In this document: in pieces, positions 16,355 through 24,700 of the stretch | Position numbering within the stretch: position 1 is the first letter of the stretch | How the letters are laid out: each line of letters opens with the position of its first letter | DNA from: Enorma burkinafasonensis | GTDB lineage: Bacteria; Actinomycetota; Coriobacteriia; Coriobacteriales; Coriobacteriaceae | NCBI RefSeq assembly: GCF_902150035.1 | Contig: NZ_LR597502.1 | Span: forward strand, 124,001 to 188,000 | DNA: 64,000 nt | Direction of reading: 5' to 3' | The notes under the pieces: model-generated | Database searches by the model: none | What the model saw: only the letters and a program-made list of their open reading frames with translations | What the model was told of the DNA's origin: nothing | Position numbers and translations under genes: made by a program

Positions 16355-17311
16355 ATGATCATCAACACTGGCGGGCGGACGGATACCGTGCAGTATTACA
16401 CGGACTGGCTGCTCAGGCGGTTTGCCGAGGGCTACGTGCTGGTGCGGAACCCGCGCTTCCCGGAGAAGGTCACGCGCTACGAGCTCGACCCGTCGGTGGT
16501 GGACTGCGTCGTGTTCTGCTCGAAGAACTACGCGCCCATCCTTTCGCACCTGCACGAGATCACGGACCGCTTCAACACGTATTTCTTCTACACCATCACC
16601 GCGTATGGGCGCGACATGGAGCCCGGGGTTCCGGATGTCGATGCGAGTATCGAGACGCTTATCGAGCTCGAGCGCATCGTAGGGCGCGAGCGGATCGTCT
16701 GGCGCTATGACCCGGTGCTCTTAAGCGAGCGCTACACCACGGAGGCGCATCGGCGCACATTCGACGATATGGCCCGCCGCCTGGCGCCGCATGTGAGCCG
16801 CTGCGTGTTCAGCTTCGTGGAGCCGTATCGAAAACTCGACCGGAACATGCCCGAGCTTTTGCCCCTTATGGAGGAAGAGCGCATCTACATGGCGGAGCTT
16901 TTGGGCGGCATCGCGCGCGAGCGCGGGCTACGCTTGCAGGCGTGCGCGACGCGAAAGGATTACTCCGCTTATGGCATCGCACAGGCGGGCTGTGTGACCC
17001 TGGAGGCGCTCGGCGCGGCGAACGGCGTCACATGCAGGCAGCTCGCACATCGCGGCATGCGTGAGGGCTGCGCCTGCATGGAGATGCGCGACATCGGGGC
17101 GTACAACAGCTGCCCCAACGGGTGCCGGTATTGCTATGCGAACGCCGACGCTCGCGGAGCGGCGAGGGCGTTTCGCGACCAACACGACCCGGAGTTCCCG
17201 CTCATGCTGGGGCATCTCATGCCGGGTGATGTGGTGACGCAGGCAACGCAGCGGAGCTACCTTGCGGCGAGAGCACGGGCGGCTGCGGAGCAAGAGCGGC
17301 TTGAGCTGTAA
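16355..17311 (+). CDS. DUF1848 family putative radical-SAM-like protein
   Basis: 318 residues, ATG behind GGGGGAGG. The opening MIINTGGRTDTVQYYTDWLLRRF and VRNPRFPEKVTRYEL are characteristic of DUF1848. FCSKNYAPILSHL and YFFYTITAYGRDMEP follow, with a C-terminal cysteine cluster at about residues 237-262 (CACMEMRDIGAYNSC, then CRYCYAN). The family is thought to bind an iron-sulfur cluster and is related to spore-photoproduct-lyase-like radical SAM proteins; its reaction is unknown. The LexA-like box upstream suggests DNA-damage control. Confidence 0.85.
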   Translation: MIINTGGRTDTVQYYTDWLLRRFAEGYVLVRNPRFPEKVTRYELDPSVVDCVVFCSKNYAPILSHLHEITDRFNTYFFYTITAYGRDMEPGVPDVDASIETLIELERIVGRERIVWRYDPVLLSERYTTEAHRRTFDDMARRLAPHVSRCVFSFVEPYRKLDRNMPELLPLMEEERIYMAELLGGIARERGLRLQACATRKDYSAYGIAQAGCVTLEALGAANGVTCRQLAHRGMREGCACMEMRDIGAYNSCPNGCRYCYANADARGAARAFRDQHDPEFPLMLGHLMPGDVVTQATQRSYLAARARAAAEQERLEL

Positions 17312-17396
17312 GACGGCGGTGTCCGCGTGCAACGATCGCCCGTGCTGGGGTACACGTTGGACGTGACCACAACGTGTCCTGCAGAAGGAACCGACC

Positions 17397-17768
17397 ATGA
17401 AACATCAGTGCAAGGTGACGGTGCTCGAGACCAAGTGCTTCCCTGAGTTGCAGGAGCGCTATCTGGCGGATCCGGCGAGCGGGCCGCGCCCGTGCTTTGC
17501 GGTGGGGTAAGAGTATCTGTTCGAGCGCGAGGACGGCAAGGACGACTTCTGGCACTTCGGGCGCGATCTGGACCCGAAATTCCCCTGCGCGGAGGCGTGG
17601 GACTGCATCAGCCGCTATATCTACACGGCCATGCAGGGTGGTTCCATCATGCACGGCTGGACCGCGGACGACCGCATGATGATTGCCTGCTGCAACGACG
17701 GCACGCGCCCCGTGGTGTTCAAAATTGAGCGCATTGACATCCCCGAGACGGACGCCGAGCGCGCCTAG
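17397..17768 (+). pseudogene. TIGR04076 family gene interrupted by an in-frame TAA
   Basis: ATG 17397 behind AGAAGGA opens MKHQCKVTVLETKCFPEL, and the frame runs to TAG 17766-17768 (123 codons). It includes the family's FPCAEAWDCISRYIYTAMQGG and MMIACCNDGTRPVVFKIERI. Codon 38 is TAA (17508-17510), in the context CFAVG-stop-EYLFERE, where relatives have GQE/F-type residues, so a CAA to TAA change is the simplest explanation. The rest of the frame is intact, so the decay is recent or the stop is a sequencing error. The function of the family is unknown. Confidence 0.75.
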
Positions 17769-17877
17769 CTCGTCGAGCAGGATTTCTCCAATAGCACGGA
17801 GGACGCGTATACGGGAGCGTAGGGGAGCGACAGCCAGGCCCTTTAGGTCGGCTGCATCGGGGTTAACCGTAGGCAGG

Positions 17878-18015
17878 AGCAACAGTTTCGAGGAATTTTT
17901 GGAACTCCGATTCAGCTTTCCGAGCTGCGAGGAACAATGCTGCATCGGCACCCTCTTCTCCCGCCTCGACGACCTCATCGCCCTTCACCAGCGTAATGGC
18001 AAGGGGCGCGACTGA
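17878..18015 (+). pseudogene. Remnant of a type I restriction specificity subunit (hsdS tail)
   Basis: Forty-five codons ending at TGA encode a tail including FPSCEEQCCIGTLFSRLDDL followed by IALHQR. This matches the conserved C-terminal helix region of HsdS subunits (EEQ-x-x-IG-x-x-F-x-x-LD-x-x-I-x-LHQR). No start, target-recognition domain, hsdM or hsdR is present nearby. It is therefore a fragment left by loss or exchange of a type I restriction locus. Confidence 0.7.
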
Positions 18016-18084
18016 TAGACGCGCTGCGGTAGCGCGATCCGGATATTGATAGATGGAAGCAAACGCCATGCCCAGGGGCTTAAT

Positions 18085-19452
18085 TTACTGCTCCGCTAGA
18101 CAGAACGCCATATACGTCGGCACCCTCAACCCGTTCTCATCCACCGAGAGCGATTTCGGATGCACGATATAGGAGGCACCGATCCGTTTGCCGAAACGCT
18201 TCTTGAACGCGCCATAGGAAATGGCCGAGTAATTCTTCGACGACTTCACCTCGATGGGGTAGACCTTCACGTTGGTCTTGCTGCCGTTCGACAGCAAGAA
18301 GTCGATTTCGATGTCGTTTCGATGTTTCTGCTTGCTGTAATGTGCATAGAAATAGAGCTTTCTTCCCGCAGAGGCAACGGTTTGAGCGATGAGATTCTCG
18401 TGCAGCATACCCTCGTTGAGTGAGAGCCGTCCGTTTATTATCTGACGGTACAGCTCCATCGAGCCTAGCTCGTTCTCCGAGAAGGCCAAGCTCACCAGCA
18501 GCCCTGTGTCCGCCATATAGCACTTCACCTTGGTCTCATTTCTGGTGAGGGCGAACCCGACGTTCGGGTCATTGCACCCAAAGCACAGGTTGCACATCAT
18601 CGAGTCCCCCAACCAAAAGATGGGATCGTCGTAGCGATCGAAGGTTCCGCCTGTGTCGACCTTGCTGAGTGTCACCTTTTTCTCATGGGTGGAGAGATAG
18701 CCGGGGATGTACTCGAACAGCGCCGACACCTTTGACTTGTACCTCTTCGCCGCCTTCTTTATGTCATCGCGGTAAAGATCGAGGATTCGCCGCTTCTCCC
18801 TATCTGCTGAGAAGAAATCGCGCCCTCCCTCAAAGTAGGCAACGACGCTCTGGGGCATACCACCGACCAGCATGTACTCTCTGACGAGATGCGAAGCCCT
18901 CTTGTGGAAGGCGTCCTCAAGCGGCTGGTGCAGCTGGAAACATTCGCGGATGTAGGAGAGCAGGGGCTCTTCCCCCGCCGCCGTCAAAAACTCCGGGAAG
19001 GTCAGCGGGTACATCTTGAGACGCTCTTCCTCTGACGGGATCACGATGTCCTCGACGTTCTCGCGAATGGAGATAAGGGAGCCCGTTTCGAGAATGTCGT
19101 AGCGTCCGTCGGCGACGAGGTATTTCACCGCCTCGCGCGCCTGCGGAAATCGTTGCACTTCGTCGAAGACAATGAGTGATTCGCGGGGGAACAGGCGGGT
19201 ACCGTACTCGAGGGAAATCGTTTGGAAGAACCTGTCGAGATTCGTGAGATTATCCGTAAAATTATCCCGCACCGTCTTTGGTGCGACGGCAAAGTCAATG
19301 ATGACGAAGGAACGATAGTTTTCCCTGCCGAATTTCTCAGCTATGGTCGATTTTCCGATGCGGCGCGCCCCCTCGATGAGAAGGGCGGTCCTGCCCTGGG
19401 AACGCTCCTTCCACTCCACGAGTTTGCTGTAGATGGTGCGTTTGAGTTCCAT
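18085..19452 (-). CDS. AAA_14 plus DUF4143 ATPase
   Basis: 455 residues with G+C near 53%, far below the neighbours. Walker A is GARRIGKST near residue 29 and Walker B is SLIVFDEVQRFPQAREAVKYL near 93; TGSLIS (near 122) is typical of AAA_14. The C-terminal DUF4143 domain contains KVKCYMADTGLLVSL, NEGMLHENLIAQ and EIDFLLSNG-N-KVYPIEVKSSK, a PD-(D/E)xK-like nuclease core (E-x-D, then E-VK). Such ATPases are scattered accessory genes of unknown role, possibly defence or toxin-related. Upstream lie three spaced repeats that may be its operator. Confidence 0.85.
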   Translation of the reverse strand: MELKRTIYSKLVEWKERSQGRTALLIEGARRIGKSTIAEKFGRENYRSFVIIDFAVAPKTVRDNFTDNLTNLDRFFQTISLEYGTRLFPRESLIVFDEVQRFPQAREAVKYLVADGRYDILETGSLISIRENVEDIVIPSEEERLKMYPLTFPEFLTAAGEEPLLSYIRECFQLHQPLEDAFHKRASHLVREYMLVGGMPQSVVAYFEGGRDFFSADREKRRILDLYRDDIKKAAKRYKSKVSALFEYIPGYLSTHEKKVTLSKVDTGGTFDRYDDPIFWLGDSMMCNLCFGCNDPNVGFALTRNETKVKCYMADTGLLVSLAFSENELGSMELYRQIINGRLSLNEGMLHENLIAQTVASAGRKLYFYAHYSKQKHRNDIEIDFLLSNGSKTNVKVYPIEVKSSKNYSAISYGAFKKRFGKRIGASYIVHPKSLSVDENGLRVPTYMAFCLAEQ

Positions 19453-19515
19453 CGCAACTCCTCATCGTCGATCGGATCGGCACAAACCGAACATAGCTGC
19501 CATGTGGAGACGTTT

Positions 19516-19595
19516 CAATAATACGCAATCTATTATAGCCAAGCAGAATCAATAATACGCAGTTTGCAGATGATCGATATATCCAATAATACGCA
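19516..19595. promoter_or_regulatory. Three CAATAATACGCA repeats at exact 34-bp spacing
   Basis: CAATAATACGCA occurs at 19516-19527, 19550-19561 and 19584-19595, each 34 bp from the last. Read on the minus strand, two copies flank a TATAAT hexamer (complement near 19530-19535) that would drive the DUF4143 ATPase gene. The spacing is about 3.2 helical turns. The surrounding gap 19453-19773 holds no gene. Confidence 0.65.
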
Positions 19596-19773
19596 AACTT
19601 CTGAGATGGACGTGACCAATACGGACAATCCTTGGGAACAGCGTAGGCTGGGATGTAGCAGGACAAGTGAAGGATGCGTATGCGGGGGTCATGGGAGCTT
19701 CCGTTAACGATAGAAATGAAGCGAGCTCTCGCCGAACTGGGAAATCCAGCTCCCGCAGCCGCGCGCCAAGCCT

Positions 19774-20604
19774 TTGCTCAGCGTTGATCAGCAAATTGCC
19801 CACATGAAAGCAAAGGGAATCAGCTTCGAGCTTTGCTCCGAGGATGAGGCCAAGGCGCACCTGCGAACAAAGTGCCAGTTCTTCCGCGTCTACGCATACC
19901 GGAAGCTCTTCCCCAAGCATGTTGGCGGCCCACGGGACGGCCAGTACGTAAACCTCGACTTCGGGCACCTGAGGACTCTCTCCAACCTCGACCGCATGCT
20001 GCGCGACGTCTCGTTGCATATGGCTCTCGACGTCGAACACTTCGCGAAAGCCCGCCTGCTCGCCGCTGCAGAGGATCATGAAGAGGATGGCTATACCCTC
20101 ATGCGTGACTACCGCGAGAGCCTTTCCGACAGCGAACGTTCCCGCATCGAAGGGGAGTTCAAGAGGCGAAGGAATGACCCTTATACGGGTGGAGTCGTGA
20201 GGAGACATTTCGGCGACATGCCCATCTGGGCGTTCTGTGAGGTTGTGCCTTTCGGTATGTTCGCAGACCTAGTCCGGTTCTGCGCCGATAGGTGGGGCGA
20301 TAAAATACTCAGACTCGCTCACTACCAGTACAAGGACGCGAGACAGGTCCGTAGCGCGGGAGCCCATGGCGCATGTATTCTCAACGAAATTACTTCGGCT
20401 GACGTTTCCGCCAAGCCGCCTGCGATGCTCGTCAACGCTATGAACTCTTACGGAATTCCCAGGCGCTTGCGTGTCAAGTGGCTCCATGGGCGCCGGATGG
20501 TACAGATTTGCAGCTTGATACACCTCTATGCCACTACCGTGCCCGATGGATCGGTCCGCGCTGATCGCAAACATGAACTCTTCGATTTTGTTCGAAGCTG
20601 TTGA
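19774..20604 (+). CDS. Abi_2-type (AbiD/AbiF) abortive infection protein, N terminus possibly frameshifted
   Basis: Up to 276 residues from TTG 19774 (LSVDQQIAHMKAKGISFEL); ATG 19804 is the first in-frame ATG. The N-terminal pattern KPLLSVDQQ, followed by FFRVYAYRKLF, matches Abi_2. The C-terminal half has ARQVRSAGAHGACILNEI, the HEPN-type R-x4-H ribonuclease motif expected in this family. An ATG at 19716 opens a peptide (MKRALAELGNPAPAA) in another frame that would join KPLLSVDQQ after a single base change near 19760. So the natural start may be lost to a frameshift. Abi_2 proteins abort phage infection. Confidence 0.7.
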   Translation: MLSVDQQIAHMKAKGISFELCSEDEAKAHLRTKCQFFRVYAYRKLFPKHVGGPRDGQYVNLDFGHLRTLSNLDRMLRDVSLHMALDVEHFAKARLLAAAEDHEEDGYTLMRDYRESLSDSERSRIEGEFKRRRNDPYTGGVVRRHFGDMPIWAFCEVVPFGMFADLVRFCADRWGDKILRLAHYQYKDARQVRSAGAHGACILNEITSADVSAKPPAMLVNAMNSYGIPRRLRVKWLHGRRMVQICSLIHLYATTVPDGSVRADRKHELFDFVRSC

Positions 20605-20720
20605 GGCGAGCGGGCTTGCACTCGAGAATCCGGCGATTGCGGCATGGCGCTTCCTGCGTCGCTTGACAGACGCTGCAGGACTGTTACAGAAAACATGCGT
20701 TACAAAGCCTTCGGGCTTAT

Positions 20721-20756
20721 CGGGGCGGGACTGCAAGAGCGGTTCTGCCCCGTTTT
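20721..20756 (+). terminator. Rho-independent terminator after the Abi gene
   Basis: CGGGGC (20721-20726) pairs with GCCCCG (20747-20752), with further inner pairing, and TTTT follows. A small AAGCC-TTCG-GGCTT hairpin precedes it (20705-20718). The gap 20605-20932 has no other gene. Confidence 0.6.
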
Positions 20757-20862
20757 CGTTCGAGCGTAGCTGGCGCTTTATCGGTCGACAGCGTATCTCA
20801 CGTGCTGGCAACTGCAGCGATTATGAAGTTTCATCCATGTTTTCGACCGTCAGATGTCGCCC

Positions 20863-20893
20863 TTGACTTCGACCCAACTCCAAGGAGTTGAAT
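20863..20893 (+). promoter_or_regulatory. MerR-type promoter with dyad in a 19-bp spacer
   Basis: TTGACT (20863-20868) and TTGAAT (20888-20893) are separated by 19 bp, and the perfect dyad CAACTCC-AA-GGAGTTG (20875-20890) fills the spacer. An over-long spacer containing a dyad is the hallmark of promoters activated by MerR-family regulators. It points at the flavodoxin remnant at 20933. No merR gene is present in the window. Confidence 0.6.
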
Positions 20894-20932
20894 GGTGGCG
20901 ATCCACATCCATCACCCAGCCAGGAGGCCGCT

Positions 20933-21015
20933 ATGAGCACCCTCGTCGTCTACTATCGCTATCCAACGGGAACACGGAGCGCATCGTGGAGCGCTGGATC
21001 GATTCGCTGAAATAG
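20933..21015 (+). pseudogene. Flavodoxin remnant, internally deleted and frameshifted
   Basis: ATG behind CAGGAGG gives MSTLVVYYRYPTG; shifting frame after the first ten codons continues NGNTERIVERWIDSLK and a stop. Flavodoxins begin with MSTLVVYYSxTGNTxxIA-like FMN-phosphate loops and often end in a W-x-x-SL-type helix. So about 20 N-terminal residues are joined to a C-terminal scrap with the body deleted. It keeps its promoter and ribosome site. Confidence 0.6.
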
Positions 21016-21060
21016 CGGCACGCAGGCGAAAGGCCGCTGGCGCCCGCCGCCCTGCTCGTG

Positions 21061-21651
21061 CTATCCCCTGAACCCGATCTGCCTGAGCGCCTCGTACAGC
21101 ACCACGGCCGCGGCGTTCGACAGGTTGAGCGCGCTGATGCGCACCTCGTTGGGGTCGATGAAGTTGCCGCAGATATCCTGCCGCTTGAGCGCCTCATGCG
21201 CCAGGTCCTCGCCTGCGGGCGTCTTCCACGACGCGGCGTTGTCGAGCGATTCCGCATCGGGCAGCATGGGGATGCGCTCGCAGCACGCAGGATGCGCCGC
21301 CAGGACCTCCTCGGGGATGCCGGAGCTCTCTTTGCCTAGCACCAGGTAGTCGCCGTCGCGATACGTCGCCTCGGTATAGAGCCGCTGCGCCTTCTTGGTG
21401 AGGAGATGCAGCTGCGGCGGTTGCGCCTCGCCCGCCAGCCCGCAGCGTTCGAGGTAATCCTCCCAGTTCTCATAGACCGCGACGTCGAGGTTCTCCCAAT
21501 ACCCCAGGCCCGCGCGGTGCAGCGCCTTGTCATCGAGCGAGAACCCGAGCGGCCTGATCAGATGCAGGCGCGTGCCGGTGACGACGCACGTACGGCCGAT
21601 GTTGCCCGTGTTGGCGGGAATCTCCGGTTCGAAGAGGACGATGTTGAACAT
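21061..21651 (-). CDS. trmL: tRNA (cytidine/uridine-34 2'-O)-methyltransferase, SpoU family
   Basis: 196 residues. Motif 1 is EPEIPANTGNIGRTCVVTGTRLHLIRPLGF at residues 8-37, motif 2 is LVLGKESSGIPEEVL near 103, and motif 3 is ALNLSNAAAVVLYEALRQ near 173. Together these give the deep SPOUT trefoil knot and SAM site of TrmL, which methylates the wobble ribose of tRNA-Leu. Residues about 135-165 form an insertion before motif 3 compared with the E. coli protein. It follows the degraded island and marks the return to core genes. Confidence 0.9.
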   Translation of the reverse strand: MFNIVLFEPEIPANTGNIGRTCVVTGTRLHLIRPLGFSLDDKALHRAGLGYWENLDVAVYENWEDYLERCGLAGEAQPPQLHLLTKKAQRLYTEATYRDGDYLVLGKESSGIPEEVLAAHPACCERIPMLPDAESLDNAASWKTPAGEDLAHEALKRQDICGNFIDPNEVRISALNLSNAAAVVLYEALRQIGFRG

Positions 21652-21698
21652 TGCTTCTCCTTGCTAGGGTGGAAGAACCTGCTGGCAATGGGGCAATC

Positions 21699-21776
21699 AT
21701 GCCACGGGGAGCTGCCCTATGTCACGGGGCGGCCTCATGTCACGAGGAGCAGCCCCATGCCGCTGGGAGTGGCCCA
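21699..21776. repeat. Four imperfect ~20-bp tandem repeats
   Basis: Units beginning ATGCCACGGGGAGCTGCCCT (21699), ATGTCACGGGG (21719), ATGTCACGAGG (21737) and ATGCCGCTGGG (21757) run head to tail between trmL and the large surface protein. No function is evident. Confidence 0.6.
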
Positions 21777-21780
21777 GCTG

Positions 21781-24700
21781 TTACTTCCTGCGCCTGAAAA
21801 GCACGATGCCTGCCGCGCACGCCACGATACCTACGGCCCCAAGGACAACGGCGAGCCCCATGCCGCTGGCATCTCCCGTACCGGCGAGCGCCCCGGATGC
21901 GTTCTGCTGCCCTGCGGCGTCATCTGCAGAGCTTCCTGTGGCAGGTCCCGTCGACGAGGACCCGCCTCCGGGCTCGCCGTCCGTTCCGCCGCCGGTATCG
22001 CCGGGGTCGGTATCACCAGGCGTTTCGGGATCAGGGTCTTCCGTTCCGGGTTCCTCCGGCTTGGGCTCCTCGTGCTCCGTCTCGAAGCGGTACGAGCCAT
22101 TGTTCCCCAGCTCGGCCGTGAGCACGAACGCCCCGCCCTCATGCGTGCCAGTGAGCAGCTGGCGGTACGATGCCGTGCCGGTGGCGTTCTCCGTCTTCGT
22201 CGTCGCGACCGCGGCGGAGGAGCTCGAGCGCGCCGGTGTTCCCGCGGAAAGCGCGTAGCGGCCGTCGGCGCCGGAATACCAGGACGGATTATCCTCTTGG
22301 GCGACCTGGTAGGGATGGACCGCATCATACGCTTCGGCGCTCGCGGTCTGCTCGCCAGCGGCGAACGTGGCGCGGTACGCGGTGGTCATGTAGTAGAGGG
22401 TCTCGCCAGCGCGCGGGGCGCGCATGAGGGGCGCGAGGTCGCTTGGCGCGGGGAGCTCGCCCGAAGGCTCCTGCGTTCCCGGGGCGAGCGTGTAGAGCGG
22501 TTGGTCCTGCGCGAGCACGTACGCGCTGTTGCCCGCAGCCGCCGCGCCGGTCACGATGGTAGCCGTCTGCGCGCTATCGCCGCTGCCATCGACCGCGAGC
22601 GCGGTGACGGCGAGCGATCCCGCGGCGTCTTCGTAGCAGGCGGACCCGAGCGCCGCTTCGAGCTCGCTCAGCGCCGCCACATCTCCTGCGTGCACCCGCT
22701 CGATTGCTCCGCGCACCTCGGCGCGCGGAGCGACTTCGAAGATCATGCGGAGCGGACTCAGGTCCTCGGCCCCGTCGATCGACATGCTCGCCCGTCCGTC
22801 GGCATGGAGGGTGACGTCGGTGCGCAGCGCGGGCACGGCGTCCGAGGGGACCGATACGTATACGGTCTGGGCGCGCGTGTCGAGGTCGGTTTCGACGGCG
22901 ATGTAGAAGTCGTAGAGCGCCACATCCCCGCCGGTGTAGAAGTTGGGCAGGTTGCCGATGTAGAGATAGGTCTCGCATACGGCGGTCGCTCCAGCATCGC
23001 GGGCGCGGTCGATGCGCTCTAGAATCTGGGCGTCGCCGGTGCCCGTGGTGATGGTATCGATCTCGCGCTGCGTGGCGAAGCGGTAGGGGACGCCGCCATC
23101 TCCTGCAACCATATGATGGTCGGCATCGATGTACCACGAGACGCGGTTCGAGAACGCGCCGCTCGCCGCATCGTAGGAAACCTGTCCGTCCGCCTTGGCC
23201 TCATAGAACAGGTTGTAGGCGTCGTAACCCAGGTGGTAGCGATCATTGATGCTCTGGACGAGGTAGTTGAACTCGTGCGTCGCACCCGAGAGGTCGCCAG
23301 GGTTCTCGAGGCTCATCTGTATCGCCTGCGCCGCGAGGGAACCGGTGAGCAGCGAGTCGCCGTACTGCACGCCGGTGACGGACGAGACCTCCATTCCGGC
23401 GCCCACTGCGCTGTGCGCCTCGATGCGGCTTCCTCCTGCGATCGCATCGTCGGCATCGACGGGGGAGGTGTAGTGCACATCGAAGATCTCGTCGAGGGCA
23501 GAGGCGAATGCCCAGCCGACGGCCGATGCGCTGCGCGACGAGTAGTGCCGGTCCACGCAGCTCACATTCGCGGGGTCTTCCTCGTCTAGAAGGCCGGAGA
23601 TGATCGGCAACTCGACGGATTCCGCCACGATGCCCGTTCGTCCCGACCCGTAGAGGTCGAGCGATACGGTGTCGTCGCCCTGCTCAGCCGCTTGGGCGTA
23701 GGAACGGGCGGCTTGCGCGAGGTTTGCCTTGAGGTCGACGGTGCGTCCGCCGACCGTGGCCGTGAGCTCGCGCTCCGCCTGGCCCTCCGCGGTATCAAGC
23801 AGGTAGGCGACGGCATCCGTGGTGTCGATGCCGGTCGTGTAGATGGTGAGCCGGCTTCCTCCCGGTGCGTAGGCGGCGTCCACGCGCTGCTGCACCGAGC
23901 GCATGGTGAGCATGGTCGCGAGCATGCTGTCGGTTCCGTAGCCGGTTTCACGGGAATTGGGGAGCGGTCCGAGGAACCCCGTGGAGCCACCGGTGTAGGC
24001 AGGAGGGTTCTCAACATTCGTGCTCGCCATGGGAGGGTTCTCCACGCCCATGATGACAAGCTCGGGAGAGTGGCCCGTAGCGCCGGCGGAGCCGGCGTGG
24101 GAGAGCATGTCGCCTGCAAGGTAGATGCCGCGCTGCAGGTACGAGCCGCCTCCCAGGCTCGCGCTCGCGGTGGTGCTCGCGCTGCCGGATGCAGGCGCTC
24201 CCGCCATGCGCGCCGTCACGTCGACGGAGCGGGATGTCTCGTCGTAGTCCAGGTAGGCTCCGTCAGGCGCGGGCTCGTATGCGGCGAGCGGCATGAGGAC
24301 GGTGGCCTCGGAGGAGTAGCCGACGACGGCGACGCGCGTGGGCTCCGCACTGCCTTCGTTTTCTGCCATGAGTCGCCCGATGGCGCTGTTCAGGGCCGAC
24401 ACCACGTAGTCGGCATAGGGGCGTTCCGCATAGACCATGCTGCCGAGCACGCTGTTCATGCTCACGACGAACACGACATCGTGGCCGCCGCCGTCTTGCT
24501 GGTGGATGGACGCGGTCTGCGCGATGGCGGAGATGCTCACGAGAAAGCCGTTCTCGGGGTCGTGGAAGGACCCGTCGGCGCTGCCCGCCGCCGAAGCCGC
24601 TTCCTCGCCGGCGTATACCGAGGCATCGACCCAGATGCGGCCCGCGTTCGCCGTGCTGTAGGAGCCATCGTTCTCGCCGCCGAGGAAATCGGTCCAGGAG

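Noticed and set aside
17508-17510. Stop-codon recoding in the TIGR04076 gene
   Set aside because: The codon is TAA, not TGA or TAG, and no recoding element is visible, so a point mutation is simpler.
19516-19595. CRISPR array
   Set aside because: The repeats are only 12 bp, there are three of them, the 22-bp spacers are not spacer-like and no cas gene is present. An operator array fits better.
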